Shown here: positions 48,303 to 59,678 of the stretch, in pieces
Position numbering within the stretch: the stretch's first letter is position 1
How the letters are laid out: each line of letters begins with the position of its first letter
NCBI RefSeq assembly: GCF_000150275.1
Contig: NW_002060946.1
Coordinates: forward strand, 555,815-619,814
Source: Trichoplax adhaerens
Lineage: Eukaryota > Placozoa > Uniplacotomia > Trichoplacea > Trichoplacidae
Length of the DNA: 64,000 bases
Reading direction: 5' to 3'
Position numbers and translations under genes: made by a program
Notes under the pieces: model-generated
What the model was told of the DNA's origin: nothing
The model's input: the letters and a program-made list of their open reading frames with translations, nothing else
The model's database searches: none

Positions 48303-51300
48303 TTACAACTTTAATTTTTGCTGTATTTGATTAAACCATGTACTAATTGCTCCTTCATATTTTCGACGCCAAGCAATTTTCGTTTCTAACTGATCTATAG
48401 CCTTCGGGACTGCATTCTGGCCTGTTCCAACATTCGGCGTGCACTTAAAAAATAGTTTGACCTACACAATATCAAGGTATATTTTATTTCTGTTCCGATT
48501 GTATATGGAGATCTCGAAATTGCTAGACATTACCTCTACTTTTGTATAAGTTTCAAATGCTAAGGAATTAAAATTAGCACTATAAGGTAATGCTATTCTA
48601 GTTTACCTTATCCAGTTGAACTTCACTCTTCATTGGCTTGATAACTTGTGTGATCAGCGTTGCCATACTAAAAGTATCTTGGCCGTATCTATCCATGGAC
48701 CCCAAATTATAGGATTTACAGTTATACGCTTTATATCGATATAGAAAGGATATAAGCTCATTATTGCAAAATAAATTATCTCTTACCTTTCAAAGAATAA
48801 ATTCCAACGCAAAACGACAAAGTTCCAAGCTAGATCAGTTCCTGCTGGATTTTGTGCAATATAAATCATGGCTTTAAGGGCCTCTGCTGCTTTCACTTTA
48901 CTTTTATCGATGATAATATTAAGCAATCTAGATCGTAATGGAAAAAGACACTATAAGGTATCTATTTTAATTTAATTGATCTTCTGGTTATATCGACGCT
49001 TAAAGGGTATTGAATATTTTTACTTTAATCTTAGCTATTAATGATATTACTTCAAATTACGAGGATTCTAAGATAACTAACTAAATATCAATAACGCTCA
49101 CTCATTGAGCAATCGTAAATGCCAGTGCACGTTTAATTATAGATTAAAATATAGTCTAGACTTATCGGAAGGTATTTACTTCTTTAAAGTGGACTTGTCG
49201 GTCGATGAGGCTAACGCACTCATGAGTATCCTTCTTTCTGTTGCATCCTTACTGGCATAATAGCGCTGTAACAGCATATTCCAATTGCCGCCATGAGCTA
49301 TGCCACATCTTAAAATTACTGATTTCAAATTTGCTGATATGCTGCGATTATAATATGATGGGAATAGGGTGGTTACACCGAGCGTTACACGACCGCAGTA
49401 ATTACGAAATTGCACGAATAGGAGTAGGCTGATATTGTTAACAAATGTTGTTATGAAAGTTCATATCATTCTAGGCCATTTATCCACTTACCTTTTATTG
49501 TTATATAGCCATTCCCTGTAAAGGTTGGTAATATTAAGTATAGTTGAACGATCACCAGCGAAGCAGGCAGTACTCAAGACTTCCGTTCTTAGTAATCTAA
49601 ACAAAAAGGGCATTATTTGCTGTCGAAGGATTAAAGAAGCACCATACAGACTAGTATATAAAGATCAATTGAGGAAAATATAGTCGTTTATTCATTAAGC
49701 AGATCAGGATAAATTACTTCTTGTTATTGCTACCAGTATCCTTCCATCCCAGCTGTCTCAAATTTGACTGCAATAAATACTTCAAGTATTTCTAGATAAC
49801 AATCAAGCTTATGAAATAGATTGCAATCATCCAATATTATAGTATACCTAGTATGTCTATGCCTAACGCTATTTTAAGAATAAGAGTGAAAGGTCTACCT
49901 TTCCAATTGTTTGGCTTGATAAATCATTTACTGTCGATATTATGTAATCCAGATGAGGAAGTGAGGTAGCAAATGGTACATAATTAGTCTCATTAGCTAA
50001 ATAACGACTAATCTCTAAAAATATTGAAGGATTCAAGCTTCCAACTCTATTAATTTCACAAGAATAAGAAAGAGAAGCAACAATATCAAGACTTCGCATT
50101 TCATGATTTCAAAGGAGTAAAAATAAAACTAATCACTCCCTACTTCGTTAAATAGAATGAATCGTCTAGCAAATTAGCCTTGTTTGGAATTGATAGGCTC
50201 TGCAGTTAAACAGAAATCAAATCAAATCGTCAGTTGCTAGAAAACTGTACTGTATTGTTTTGAATTTCTGGTAATCATTAATTGTGTCTTATTTAATATA
50301 ATGTAGAAAAGTTATATTCCATTTAATAATTATCCATCATGTGAATTATGGTATCATAGTAAGAAAACGAATTATTTCTCTGATGTAATGAAAATATCGT
50401 ACCTCATGATCACTTTGAATTTGCTCAATCAAGCTTTGCCACGTTTTAGCATCATAATTTACTCTAAAATAGCCTGTTTGGTTGCAGTTTGCTTTAACCC
50501 ATTTTGGAGCGCTGGGTAATTGTAGTGTTGCTAAACAGGCGATATAAAATATTGACCTTACTTAGGCTATAATAAGATTTTGACTTGAACATACTGTACA
50601 TACTGTTTGCGCCTGTTCTGTAATTATAATCTGCTATTGAAACTAACACATACGTGTATTATAACTAATCGGCAGACAAGGAACTAAATGCCTATGGACT
50701 CATCTCATGGTTACTTTTACTTTATAAAAGAAATTGAAGCATCTAATATCTTATGTACAAAGGCAATAACATGTATTAATTATTTCGCCAAGGCTATTAT
50801 AAGTGCAATTAAGATCAATGATAATCATGTTCACCTCCGTTCATTCCAATTATTGTTCGATTAACATAGCCATCACTAGTTTCAAAGCAAAATGGTATTA
50901 ACCATTTGTACCTATCATAATAGTTAAGAACATCAGTTAGCTCGTCGCTATTTCAATAATAAACTTGATTTCTATTAGATCTACAATACTGTTAATCTCG
51001 TCAAAAAAGCGCATATAGACTGCGATAATGTGTATACTTACCGATAAGGCGATGTTTGATTAACTAAGGTTTGCCCGTTTTTATCTTCAAGGAATCTTGT
51101 TTGAGATATACTGATTTTATCTTTTTCTAATTTTAAAGTTACAAGTGGGTAATTCATTTGGAGCAACCAGGTATTCATAACACTGTTAATATTTTCTCCA
51201 GTTACCTGTAAATCAATTTTTAAATAGCCTGATTGTTTGATACTAGTAGGATATTAAATTCTTTAATTTGGTACCACATTAATCTTTATTACTAATAATA

Positions 51301-54300
51301 TAGCATAAACTTTAGAGTACCGATGACATTGCATTCCAAAGGTTTTGACTCTTAGCATTGCCGTATGCGTAAGCTTTCAGGTAATCCTCAACACCCTTAA
51401 AAAATGTTTGTTCTCCAAAATATTCATAGAGCATACGCAATAATGAAGCGCCCTGTAAAATAAGATCCAAATTACAATATAGGTTATGTCCATGATGATG
51501 ACGAATAGATCACCAATGCTTCTTGCTATTGTATTATGATTAGGAAAGTTTATACTCTTGAACGCAAAAATGGTAAAATCCTAGAGTTTTAGTCTAGTAT
51601 TTATGGGTATCGCCTACGGCACCTTATCGTATGAAATATGATCGAATAAGGCACCAATTTGATTTGGGTCATTCACTGGTTGATAAACTGGATGAGAACT
51701 TGGTAAACTATCGTCGATAATTGCTTTTGCCATGGTTCTTAGGCTAAACTGTTGATACTACCAATGATAGAGAAAATAATTAAGTTACGCCATATCTCGT
51801 GTACAGATAAATTCCGACCAAAACGCAAGTGAAGTATAAATTTCGAATCATTAAAAAATTTTTTGCATCTTCGTATGCAAGCAAGGCAATTTACATACAA
51901 CATATAAGATTATATTTTTGAGTATGAATTTGTCTAGATTAAATGTCTTTTAAGATTCTTCTACGTGTAGATTCTATTACTGGTTCATAGCTTATAAAAA
52001 GTAGTTAGGTTACTATGCAATATTATGCAGTAAGCCCTAAATAATGGCATGACCCTTTACAAATATTAGTATCTTACTCCCTGGAGTCCAGGTTTGCTAT
52101 TTCTCATTCCTAGATAGGAAACAAACGTTGCAAAACCTTCATTCAACCAAACATCGGACCACCAGTCCATCGTTACCAAGTCACCAAACCACTGCAATGT
52201 ATTAGTGTATAAATGTAACCCAATTTTCATTCTTTTCTGAAATTAATTATGTGACTACGACCTATCGGCTTTTAGAAATATTAACTTACCTGATGGGCTA
52301 CTTCATGAGCCACGGTCTCAACAATATAGAAATAGTTTGTAGACGTAGCATATTTAAGATTATATAAGAATTGAACCTCGTTGAAAGTAATCAACCCCCA
52401 ATTTTCCATTCCACCTGAGGAAAAGTCTGGTATTCCTACTAAATCTGCGAATAATAGAGGAATATAGCTTTTAGTTTCTTCTATGATTACTTATAACATT
52501 ATTGCTACAAATTGTTTATTGTTATAGCAAACTTGATTAAATTACATTAACAATCGAAATAATGTATCGTCGAATAACACTAAAACTGGCATGATCATCT
52601 GGATAGCTTTTTGTAAATTCATAGTAATAAAAGATGGATCATTCCGTATTATTAAACACATATTCTATACCATTAGTTTATAAGTTTTAATTACCAAGTT
52701 TTGGCAAGGGATATTTGATATTAAATATTTTGCCATAATATGAAACACAGTCTGCAGCAACCTGGAGAGATAATTGAGTTTCATGTACTTTTTCTTGATG
52801 AGTCCATGTTCGAACCTGGTATAGATTTAAGAACTTTAAAATATAACCAACTGCAGGAACTATCATGTGTATATATATATATATCGTAAAAGTAACATTA
52901 ATTATATCTTTGTCAATAACAAATAAAGGTCTAGTACGAGCAAAGTAATTGTGAAGAAAACTTTGAATAACTGAGAGTGACTTTTAAAGATATAGAAGCG
53001 TAATTTCATCTGACTCATGTTATTAAAAGTGCTCCATATTGGCCAAGTAAATATTTGAAACTAGTTCTAATCAGCAATAAATTTAATAAATTTACTATCT
53101 TGTCAGATTTCAGATCTCATGGAATCCAATATTCAATCTTGTAGACGTAGTACGTACCAGAATATTATCTTTCGACTTTTTTTCCAAATGCTGGAAATCT
53201 GATATTACAAACGCTACGAGATAAGTACTCATTGGAACTGATTTCTGGAAATGAATGATGGTATTTTGATTTGCAAGAGTATGATTATTTCGAGCTAGCG
53301 TGTTAAATAAGGCATGATAGCCAGGAGGTACTACAACTGTTAGCTCAAAACTGGCTTTCATTGCCGGTTCATCAAAGCATGGAAACGCCATTCTAGCATC
53401 TGTAGGTTCAAAATCGGTCGTGTATAAGTATCTATGTAAAGTAGAGAAGTAAATGTGAGAAAGAGAGTCCATCGTTGATACTTTGGATAGTAAAACCTTG
53501 GAAAGCCACGCTATATATTATCAAGGTGGAATATTACAATTATTTAATTGAGTAATTTTTACTAATAGCAAAAGTATTACTAAAAAGTGAATACTAAGGT
53601 ATTATGCAAATGTGCAGCAGGATGAAAAATTTCTCAATTCTTAATGACTTCCTTCTTTCTGTAGAATAAAAATTAGCTCTATTTCATTACGTCTAGTGAA
53701 GGACTACAATGCTATGGCCATCATATTAATGGTAATGATAATTCATTTTAATTATTAATTACTGATCTCTTATAGTTTCTTTACAAGGTTATTTTTAATT
53801 CTATTACTTCAACCAGATATCTTCAGCTATGTTACCGTATATAGAACTATATACAGCCGTCTTCGCTAAAATTTTATAATCAATATTTTCGTGTAGTATC
53901 TTGAATAAGAATCACTCAACAGGTGATATTCACCATTGCTTCAGTACCGAATAATTCACATATTTATTATTGCTTTTTGCATACCTCTTTTGGCCTGATG
54001 CTGTTACATATGTACTACGATAGAAGCCTCGTAAGCGGTTAGGATAGATGAGTCCACTGAACTGGATGACTAATGTATAATTAGTCGCTGTTACCAATGA
54101 ACTGTTGACTTGTACATAGTAATAATCGTTTCGAGGATCCTGTAATGTCCGCTTGACAGTCAATTCGTTTCCAGTTGATTGATCGATAATCCGAATGTCA
54201 TTAATTTGTAACCCTCTACCATGGAATAAGATAAAGTCTGTTTTCTGATGACAATGAAGACTGACTGTTACATTACCTTGATTAATTAGTTTTTGATAGT

Positions 54301-54673
54301 CTGGTTGTAGATAAAGATGATAATGGATTGGTTTAATAGTATTTGGCAAACGAACATGGTGATACGGGAATGATGGATGAGTAGATGCTAAAGTTGCTAC
54401 ATATGTGGAATAACTTGATGTTGGTCGGGTATGTAAGAAAGCACTACAAGAATCGTTTTTATTTTCCGGTATCCCTGTATCGTCGATTGCTAAAAGAGCG
54501 ATTAAAGCGATCAGAAATCCTATTACCAATACTGCAAGAACAGTGAAAATTTGCACTTGTCTCTTCGATTGAGGATACCCACAACAGTTATAGTATTTAT
54601 GGTGGTCCTCTACAATACTTTCACCTTCTTCTTTAGTCGGCAATAACTGATATTTTGTTGTTTTATCAGTCAT
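48303..54673 (-). CDS. M1-family membrane aminopeptidase (aminopeptidase N/A-like)
   Basis: Zinc metallo-exopeptidase removing N-terminal residues, expected as a type II ectoenzyme. Exon 1 (54673-53985) encodes a cytoplasmic tail of about 42 aa, a membrane anchor (about 43-65, [19 protein letters not shown]) and the start of the N-terminal beta domain ([19 protein letters not shown]). Exons 2-5 are 53431-53158, 52815-52695, 52444-52290 and 52191-52078, all phase-consistent. They give [13 protein letters not shown], the exopeptidase motif GGMEN (usual form GAMEN), HEVAH at 408-412, and NEGFA with the third zinc ligand Glu431, an exact HEXXH-X18-E spacing. Exon 6 starts near 51760 ([14 protein letters not shown]). 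Later exons down to TAA at 48303 carry [58 protein letters not shown] and [12 protein letters not shown] of the C-terminal helical domain. It looks complete and active. Whether it is closer to ANPEP, ENPEP or TRHDE cannot be decided by eye. Confidence 0.93.
52867..52884. repeat. (TA)n microsatellite in an aminopeptidase intron
   Basis: About nine TA units lie in the intron between the second and third coding exons. It is a simple repeat with no sign of a coding effect. Confidence 0.8.
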
Positions 54674-57600
54674 GCTGAGAATGAATAAGCACTAGCTAAG
54701 ACTTTTTGTAAATCGTATCAACTCTACTTTAAGATATCCAAGATTAACGTAAAATGGCCAGTTCATCTACTAAGACAACGTTCCGGGTCAGTCTCGCTAG
54801 AAGAGGGTCATTACATCAGAATAATTCATAGTATCAAAGTACATGTTTACTTCAAGTGAAGATTAGTACAGGTTAGGCAAATAATATAATTTGAACTCTT
54901 TTCAAAAGTTAATCAAGCACACAATACTTTCTGTTTACTTTTCATCGGAATAATGTCAGTTAATTAACCTAATTATTTTAGCCATAAGGCATTGATTATA
55001 ACTACTGTGTAAATTTATCGTTGATAATAATTCTATTAGTTAGTGTAAATAAATCAAGTGACGTACTACAACGGATTAAGTAATGGACTGATGAAATTAT
55101 TTAATAATATCATTACTCCTATGTTAATATGAATTGTATCGTATTGATTGATATGTCGTTAGTCACGGAAATAATTCGTATATCTTCGACCACCCAGCGT
55201 TACTAAATTTAATAATTACTTGAATATGCTATATTAGGGTAAATTACAAAGTAGAAAATGTCTGTTGTTACATTGATTTCATTATATTTAATCCACGTAA
55301 TAAGCAATTACCCAAATAATAGATTGATCTAAATTACGAGATAGCTTAACAAATTTAGAAAGAAATCAATTCTGGTATGGAGCATCCTACAGTAGTTGCA
55401 TTACGAAATTATAACGATAACGTTAGTCTAATTGCATGGAAACTATTAGATGTACAAACATCCTAGCCATATCACAATAACTACATTCAACTAAAATTTA
55501 CGAGAAACGCCTACAAGATGGATAATGGAATCAATTTGCTTGACTATGGTAATCAGAATTTAAGTACTGTCAACATCTCTATAGTACCACAGTACATTGG
55601 GATGTAACTAAATTCTTATACTCGTATGAGCATCCAAAATTTAAGCTTCTGACGTCGCTCTTGTCGATTTATCAATAGCTATAATGCATATCGCGATTCA
55701 AAGTTGTGAATCATTAAGCTAATTATAACCACGATTCTATCAATATAATTTCCTAATTATTACACAGTAGCGACTCATCATCTGTTGATCAAGCAAGTGA
55801 TTTTTGTGTTAGCTATGTTGTACAAAATGATGTATTCTTTTACGATCATGAGCTGTATTGTATATGGAGCATTACATGCTCAAAGTAGTCAGGAAATTAA
55901 ATCAATTTAAGCTACATAGTAACGTAAGACAGCATACAGTGTACATATACGATATACTGCATCTACTAGTATCAACAGTATATAATTCCGTCGGCAACCC
56001 TTTAGCCATCGATTTGCACTCTTAGTATAGTATCCAGTAGTAGCTTTTGTAATTATAATTATACGCGTAACTTATCTTTATGGATCTGGTATAAGATATT
56101 TCCGTAATCTTATATGGCATGCATTCTAAACGTACCGAGTGTTAACTTTCTTTATGAGCCCAACTTCAAACCCTCGTAGTACTCAACAATTCATACACTT
56201 GCGTCTTATAGTCGTCGGATCAAGTGTTTTTGCCAACGGTATCAGCGGATTATGGAAATAGATTTAAGACGTTCTAATCCACGTTTTAATGAAGCTTCTG
56301 TCACGTTACTTGTATGAAATCAGAGGAGATTTTAATTATGGTATGGATCATCATGGTAAATAATGGTTTAGTCGGCATAAATAATGAATTAAATAAATAA
56401 ACGATCAAATTGAATCAACTATTGCAGTCGAAATACTCGTAGCAAATACTGCCTTAATTTTGCTCACTTAATAATACATTCGCGCGTATTTCTCTTTTAA
56501 AAAGAAACAAATAGTTGGTATTTTGATAGTGTACTTCTGCACTGCAGCCCAGTAGTTAGTTAGACTAATTATACGTGTATTGTCACCAATTGAAGAATAT
56601 CATCATTCAGATGTTACAGCTATTACAAGTATCTTTAGGTATTTCGGCACCCATATTAATTTAATAAACCAATGATATATAATCACTATGCACACCTTAT
56701 TTTACGTATATAACGAACTATTTATGAATGTAATTGATTATTCAACATGATGTTTGATCGCTTAATGTACCTATAGCGTGCAGATTGATACTTTAACTAA
56801 TTGTCATTTAAACGAGTTAGATATTCGCTCTCTCCTTCTAGGAAGTCCGCTAGTCCAGTCTTGCGCTACTACTACGGTATAGTATTTAAATATTCGCATG
56901 TACCCATTAGTCTAAATGCAATAGTGAAGCATCATTTTGCATCAATCTTCTTTTTCAACTTGTATGACATACTCGCTATCTTTGATGCTATTGTTATTTC
57001 GTCTATTTTATATCAACCAGAATTTACCATTATTAATACTGTACGTTCTAGAAAGGCAGAACTATTTACAAGAGCAAGAAATGCGAGTTTAACATATAAT
57101 AGACGGATGGCTATTGAATGGTTAACATTTTAAATTTGATGGAATAGCTGTGCCATACTTACTTGGTAGTATTAGGCTTATCAGAGAATTAAATTGCTAA
57201 CAGCAGCACCCTGTCATATCACTCAAGTCTTAGCACCTATATCTCATGCGATACTATTTGTACACTGTACAAATTAGCTAAGCGAGATTTAGTTTGTTAC
57301 TGTATAACGCTAGTATTTCTATGATAATTGCATTTAATCACTGTAAAATTAGGTCGATGGAGTAAGGAAAGAATACAATGAAAATTAAGCCGCTATAGCA
57401 TAGTAAACGTTTTCTATGCGCTCATCAGTGATGGCATACGGTCAACAGGTCAAAGTCGATGGTCGTATACTGTTCATGATTAATTTTTTTTTCAACAACA
57501 ATGCCTGTATCACGCATCTTATTAGGCCTGTTAAGAGTTCAATATGATCAGCTATAGAGTAATATTTTACCTAGAGTATCGCTGAGTCGACAACATTGGA

Positions 57601-57700
57601 AACCAAATTTATCCTCAAAACTATCATTGCACGACAAACAACGGTGATAAAAGTCTACGATTTTCTCTTTTAATAAAACATAGGACGCATTAATGTCTTC
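54674..57700. other. Upstream region of the aminopeptidase gene, intergenic
   Basis: No supported gene in 3 kb. The plus-strand open frame 56801-57133 begins at TTG, has no domain and no convincing splice partners. No ACAGT-type array lies within 3 kb upstream of the aminopeptidase start, unlike the Sel1 genes and WDR7. Confidence 0.5.
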
Positions 57701-57859
57701 ACTCATTATTTTACTGTAAGAGCTGACTGTAATAGTCGTAGAGAGCTAGATTCTTCATTTTCCCATGTTTATTAAGCATATGACGCTTTAGTGGCTTTCT
57801 ATTATAGCCAACTACGATGGAGATTATAGAGTAGAAGTTGACTAATGTACAGTATGTCA

Positions 57860-58460
57860 TGCAGACGACAGTCACCGCAGTGATAATGCAGGAGCTGAGG
57901 AGCATGACTCCTCCGTAATGGCTTTAATCCTTTAGATTATTCTATGGAATTGACTATCATAGAGACCTAAATTATTCTTTTATCCTTTTTAAGCGTATAG
58001 TATGTATAACCCTTTACGGCTTTACTCCTTGGTTATTATATTAAGCACTACTGTGGAGAGTATAACGCTTTAGTAGTTTTACTCATTGTTTTTTTGATAC
58101 ACAACTGAGTGTGATAGTGGTCCAAATTATTCGTTCTTCTCTGTTCAGCGTGTTGTAGAGTGCTTTTAATAGCTTTACTGTGTGCATTGATTTCAGCTAA
58201 TTACAGTAACAATGTGCTTTGAAAGTGTAATAGTAATACGAGGTAAGTACTATATGACGCTGGGTAGTTTTGCTTAATAAAGTAGATGCTGGTTGGTATG
58301 ATTGATTGACTGGGTTGAAAAAAGCCATTCCTCATACTGTACTGCGATAGCGAACATACGTAGAGCAGAAATGAGTAAAATACAGCCCTGTCCAACACGC
58401 GACAAGAACAGCAGTGATGGTGCAGGAGCTGACGAGCAGGCATCCATCAACTCTGGTTAA
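57860..58460. repeat. Local diverged duplication
   Basis: The stretch around 57866-57908 (CAGTGATAATGCAGGAGCTG and following) is matched at about 58402-58446 (CAGTGATGGTGCAGGAGCTG). On the minus strand the two encode similar Cys/Val-rich peptides (SSCIITAVTVVC and SSCTITAVLVAC). The rest between them is degenerate. Because similarity extends outside any consistent frame, I read this as duplicated non-coding DNA, though a decayed gene pair cannot be excluded. Confidence 0.5.
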
Positions 58461-58489
58461 GCATGCAGTAGAACGCTTAAACTCATCGC

Positions 58490-59000
58490 ATTTACTGAAG
58501 TCAATGCGATCGAATCGATCGATGGCTCCACTAACAAGTTTTCTTTTCCATGATATAGATTGATTGGGCATTTACTTCAGTAAATGCGATCGAATCGATC
58601 GATGGCTCCACTAACCAGTCTTCTTTTCCATGATATAGTACTAGATTGATTGGGCATTTACTTCAGTAAATGCGATCGAATTGATCGATGGCTCTACTAA
58701 CCAATCTTCTTTTCCATGATATAATACTAGATTGATTGGGTATTTACTTCAGCAAATGCGATCGAATCGATCGATGGCTCCACTAACCAGTCTTTCTTTC
58801 CATGATATAATACTAGATTGATTGGGCATTTACTTGAGTAAATGCGATCGAATCGATCGATGGCTCCGCTAACCAGCTTTCTTTTCCATGATATAATACT
58901 AGATTGATTGGGCATTTACTTGAGTAAATGCGATCGAATGGATCGATGGCTCCACTAACCAGCTTTCTTTTTCCCTTGATATAATTATAGATCGATTAGG
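58490..59000 (+). repeat. 86-bp tandem satellite, six units
   Basis: Units are marked by GCGATCGAATCGATCGATGG at 58506, 58586, 58672, 58758, 58844 and 58930. The first period is 80 bp because that unit lacks AGTACT; the next four are exactly 86 bp. Each also carries CTCCACTAACCAG, CTTTTCCATGATATA, TAGATTGATTGGGCATTTACTT and a TTTACTTCAGTAAA palindrome. The GCGATCGAATCGATCGAT core is rich in nested GATC/ATCGAT palindromes. The open frames across it are repeat artefacts. Confidence 0.93.
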
Positions 59001-59057
59001 GAATGGAGTAAACGTAAGATAAACATACGGTCGTCGAACCCCATGATGCACGATCTA

Positions 59058-59260
59058 GTCAGTACTGTACAGTGTACAGTACAGTACTGTACACTGCCAT
59101 GGACTGCTAAGATACTGTAGATTTACAGTACATACAGTATATTGTACTGTACTGTAGTAGTCCATATTACAGTACAGTACTGCACATAATATCGGATACT
59201 GTACACTGACATGGTTTCTATACAGTGTATTGGATACGACTGATGAACGTAGAGATTTGT
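59058..59260. repeat. ACAGT/ACTGT palindromic cluster upstream of WDR7
   Basis: GTACTGTACAGTGTACAGTA-type sequence occupies about 59062-59095, with further blocks at about 59120-59185 and near 59205. It is the same family as the 19.55-20.9 kb array, and lies about 0.4-0.6 kb upstream of the WDR7 start. Isolated CTGTACTGT motifs continue to about 59570. Confidence 0.8.
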
Positions 59261-59678
59261 ATGCAATTGCACCAGTCCTTGTGAAAGTGTAGTCCTCGCA
59301 AGAACGTGATATCACTCGTGACGAGGACTGCGTCTGCTGGTGACATTCTTTTTGCTCAGTACGTTACCCATATATAGGAACGAGCTACAGCCTATCCTAC
59401 TGTACTGTCCTCTACATTACAGTGGTGTTGACTAAGAAATGGATGATGCACTGTACAATGTAAGACAAAGTGTTAGCAAAAATAGTGTCACTCTTGCCTG
59501 CAGTACCATCCTCCATTACAGTCTCCCAAAGGGATCGCGTACAGTACGTAGTTGTACTGTAGGACGTATCGTACATATCGTCGCCTCAAATACAAAACAG
59601 TCAACCGTAAACGAGTCAGCGCTGACGAAGGAATGAAATGCTCAACTAGATGATATTGGATGCTTGCAAATCAAAATA
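59261..59678. promoter_or_regulatory. Presumed WDR7 promoter and 5' UTR region
   Basis: The region between the palindromic cluster and the WDR7 ATG. A 65-codon open frame with an ATG at 59439 ends at 59636. It could be an upstream open frame if transcription starts early, but its peptide shows no recognisable feature. No TATA box was identified. Confidence 0.3.

Noticed and set aside
56801-57133. 110-codon plus frame
   Set aside because: It begins at TTG, has no recognised motif, and I could not chain it to other exons.
58201-58915. Minus-strand frames with repeated ISWKRKLVSGAIDRFDRI-type peptide
   Set aside because: The peptide repetition simply mirrors the 86-bp DNA satellite.
59439-59636. 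65-codon ATG frame just upstream of WDR7
   Set aside because: Not alignable with WDR7 N-termini, and it stops before the true start; at most an upstream open frame.
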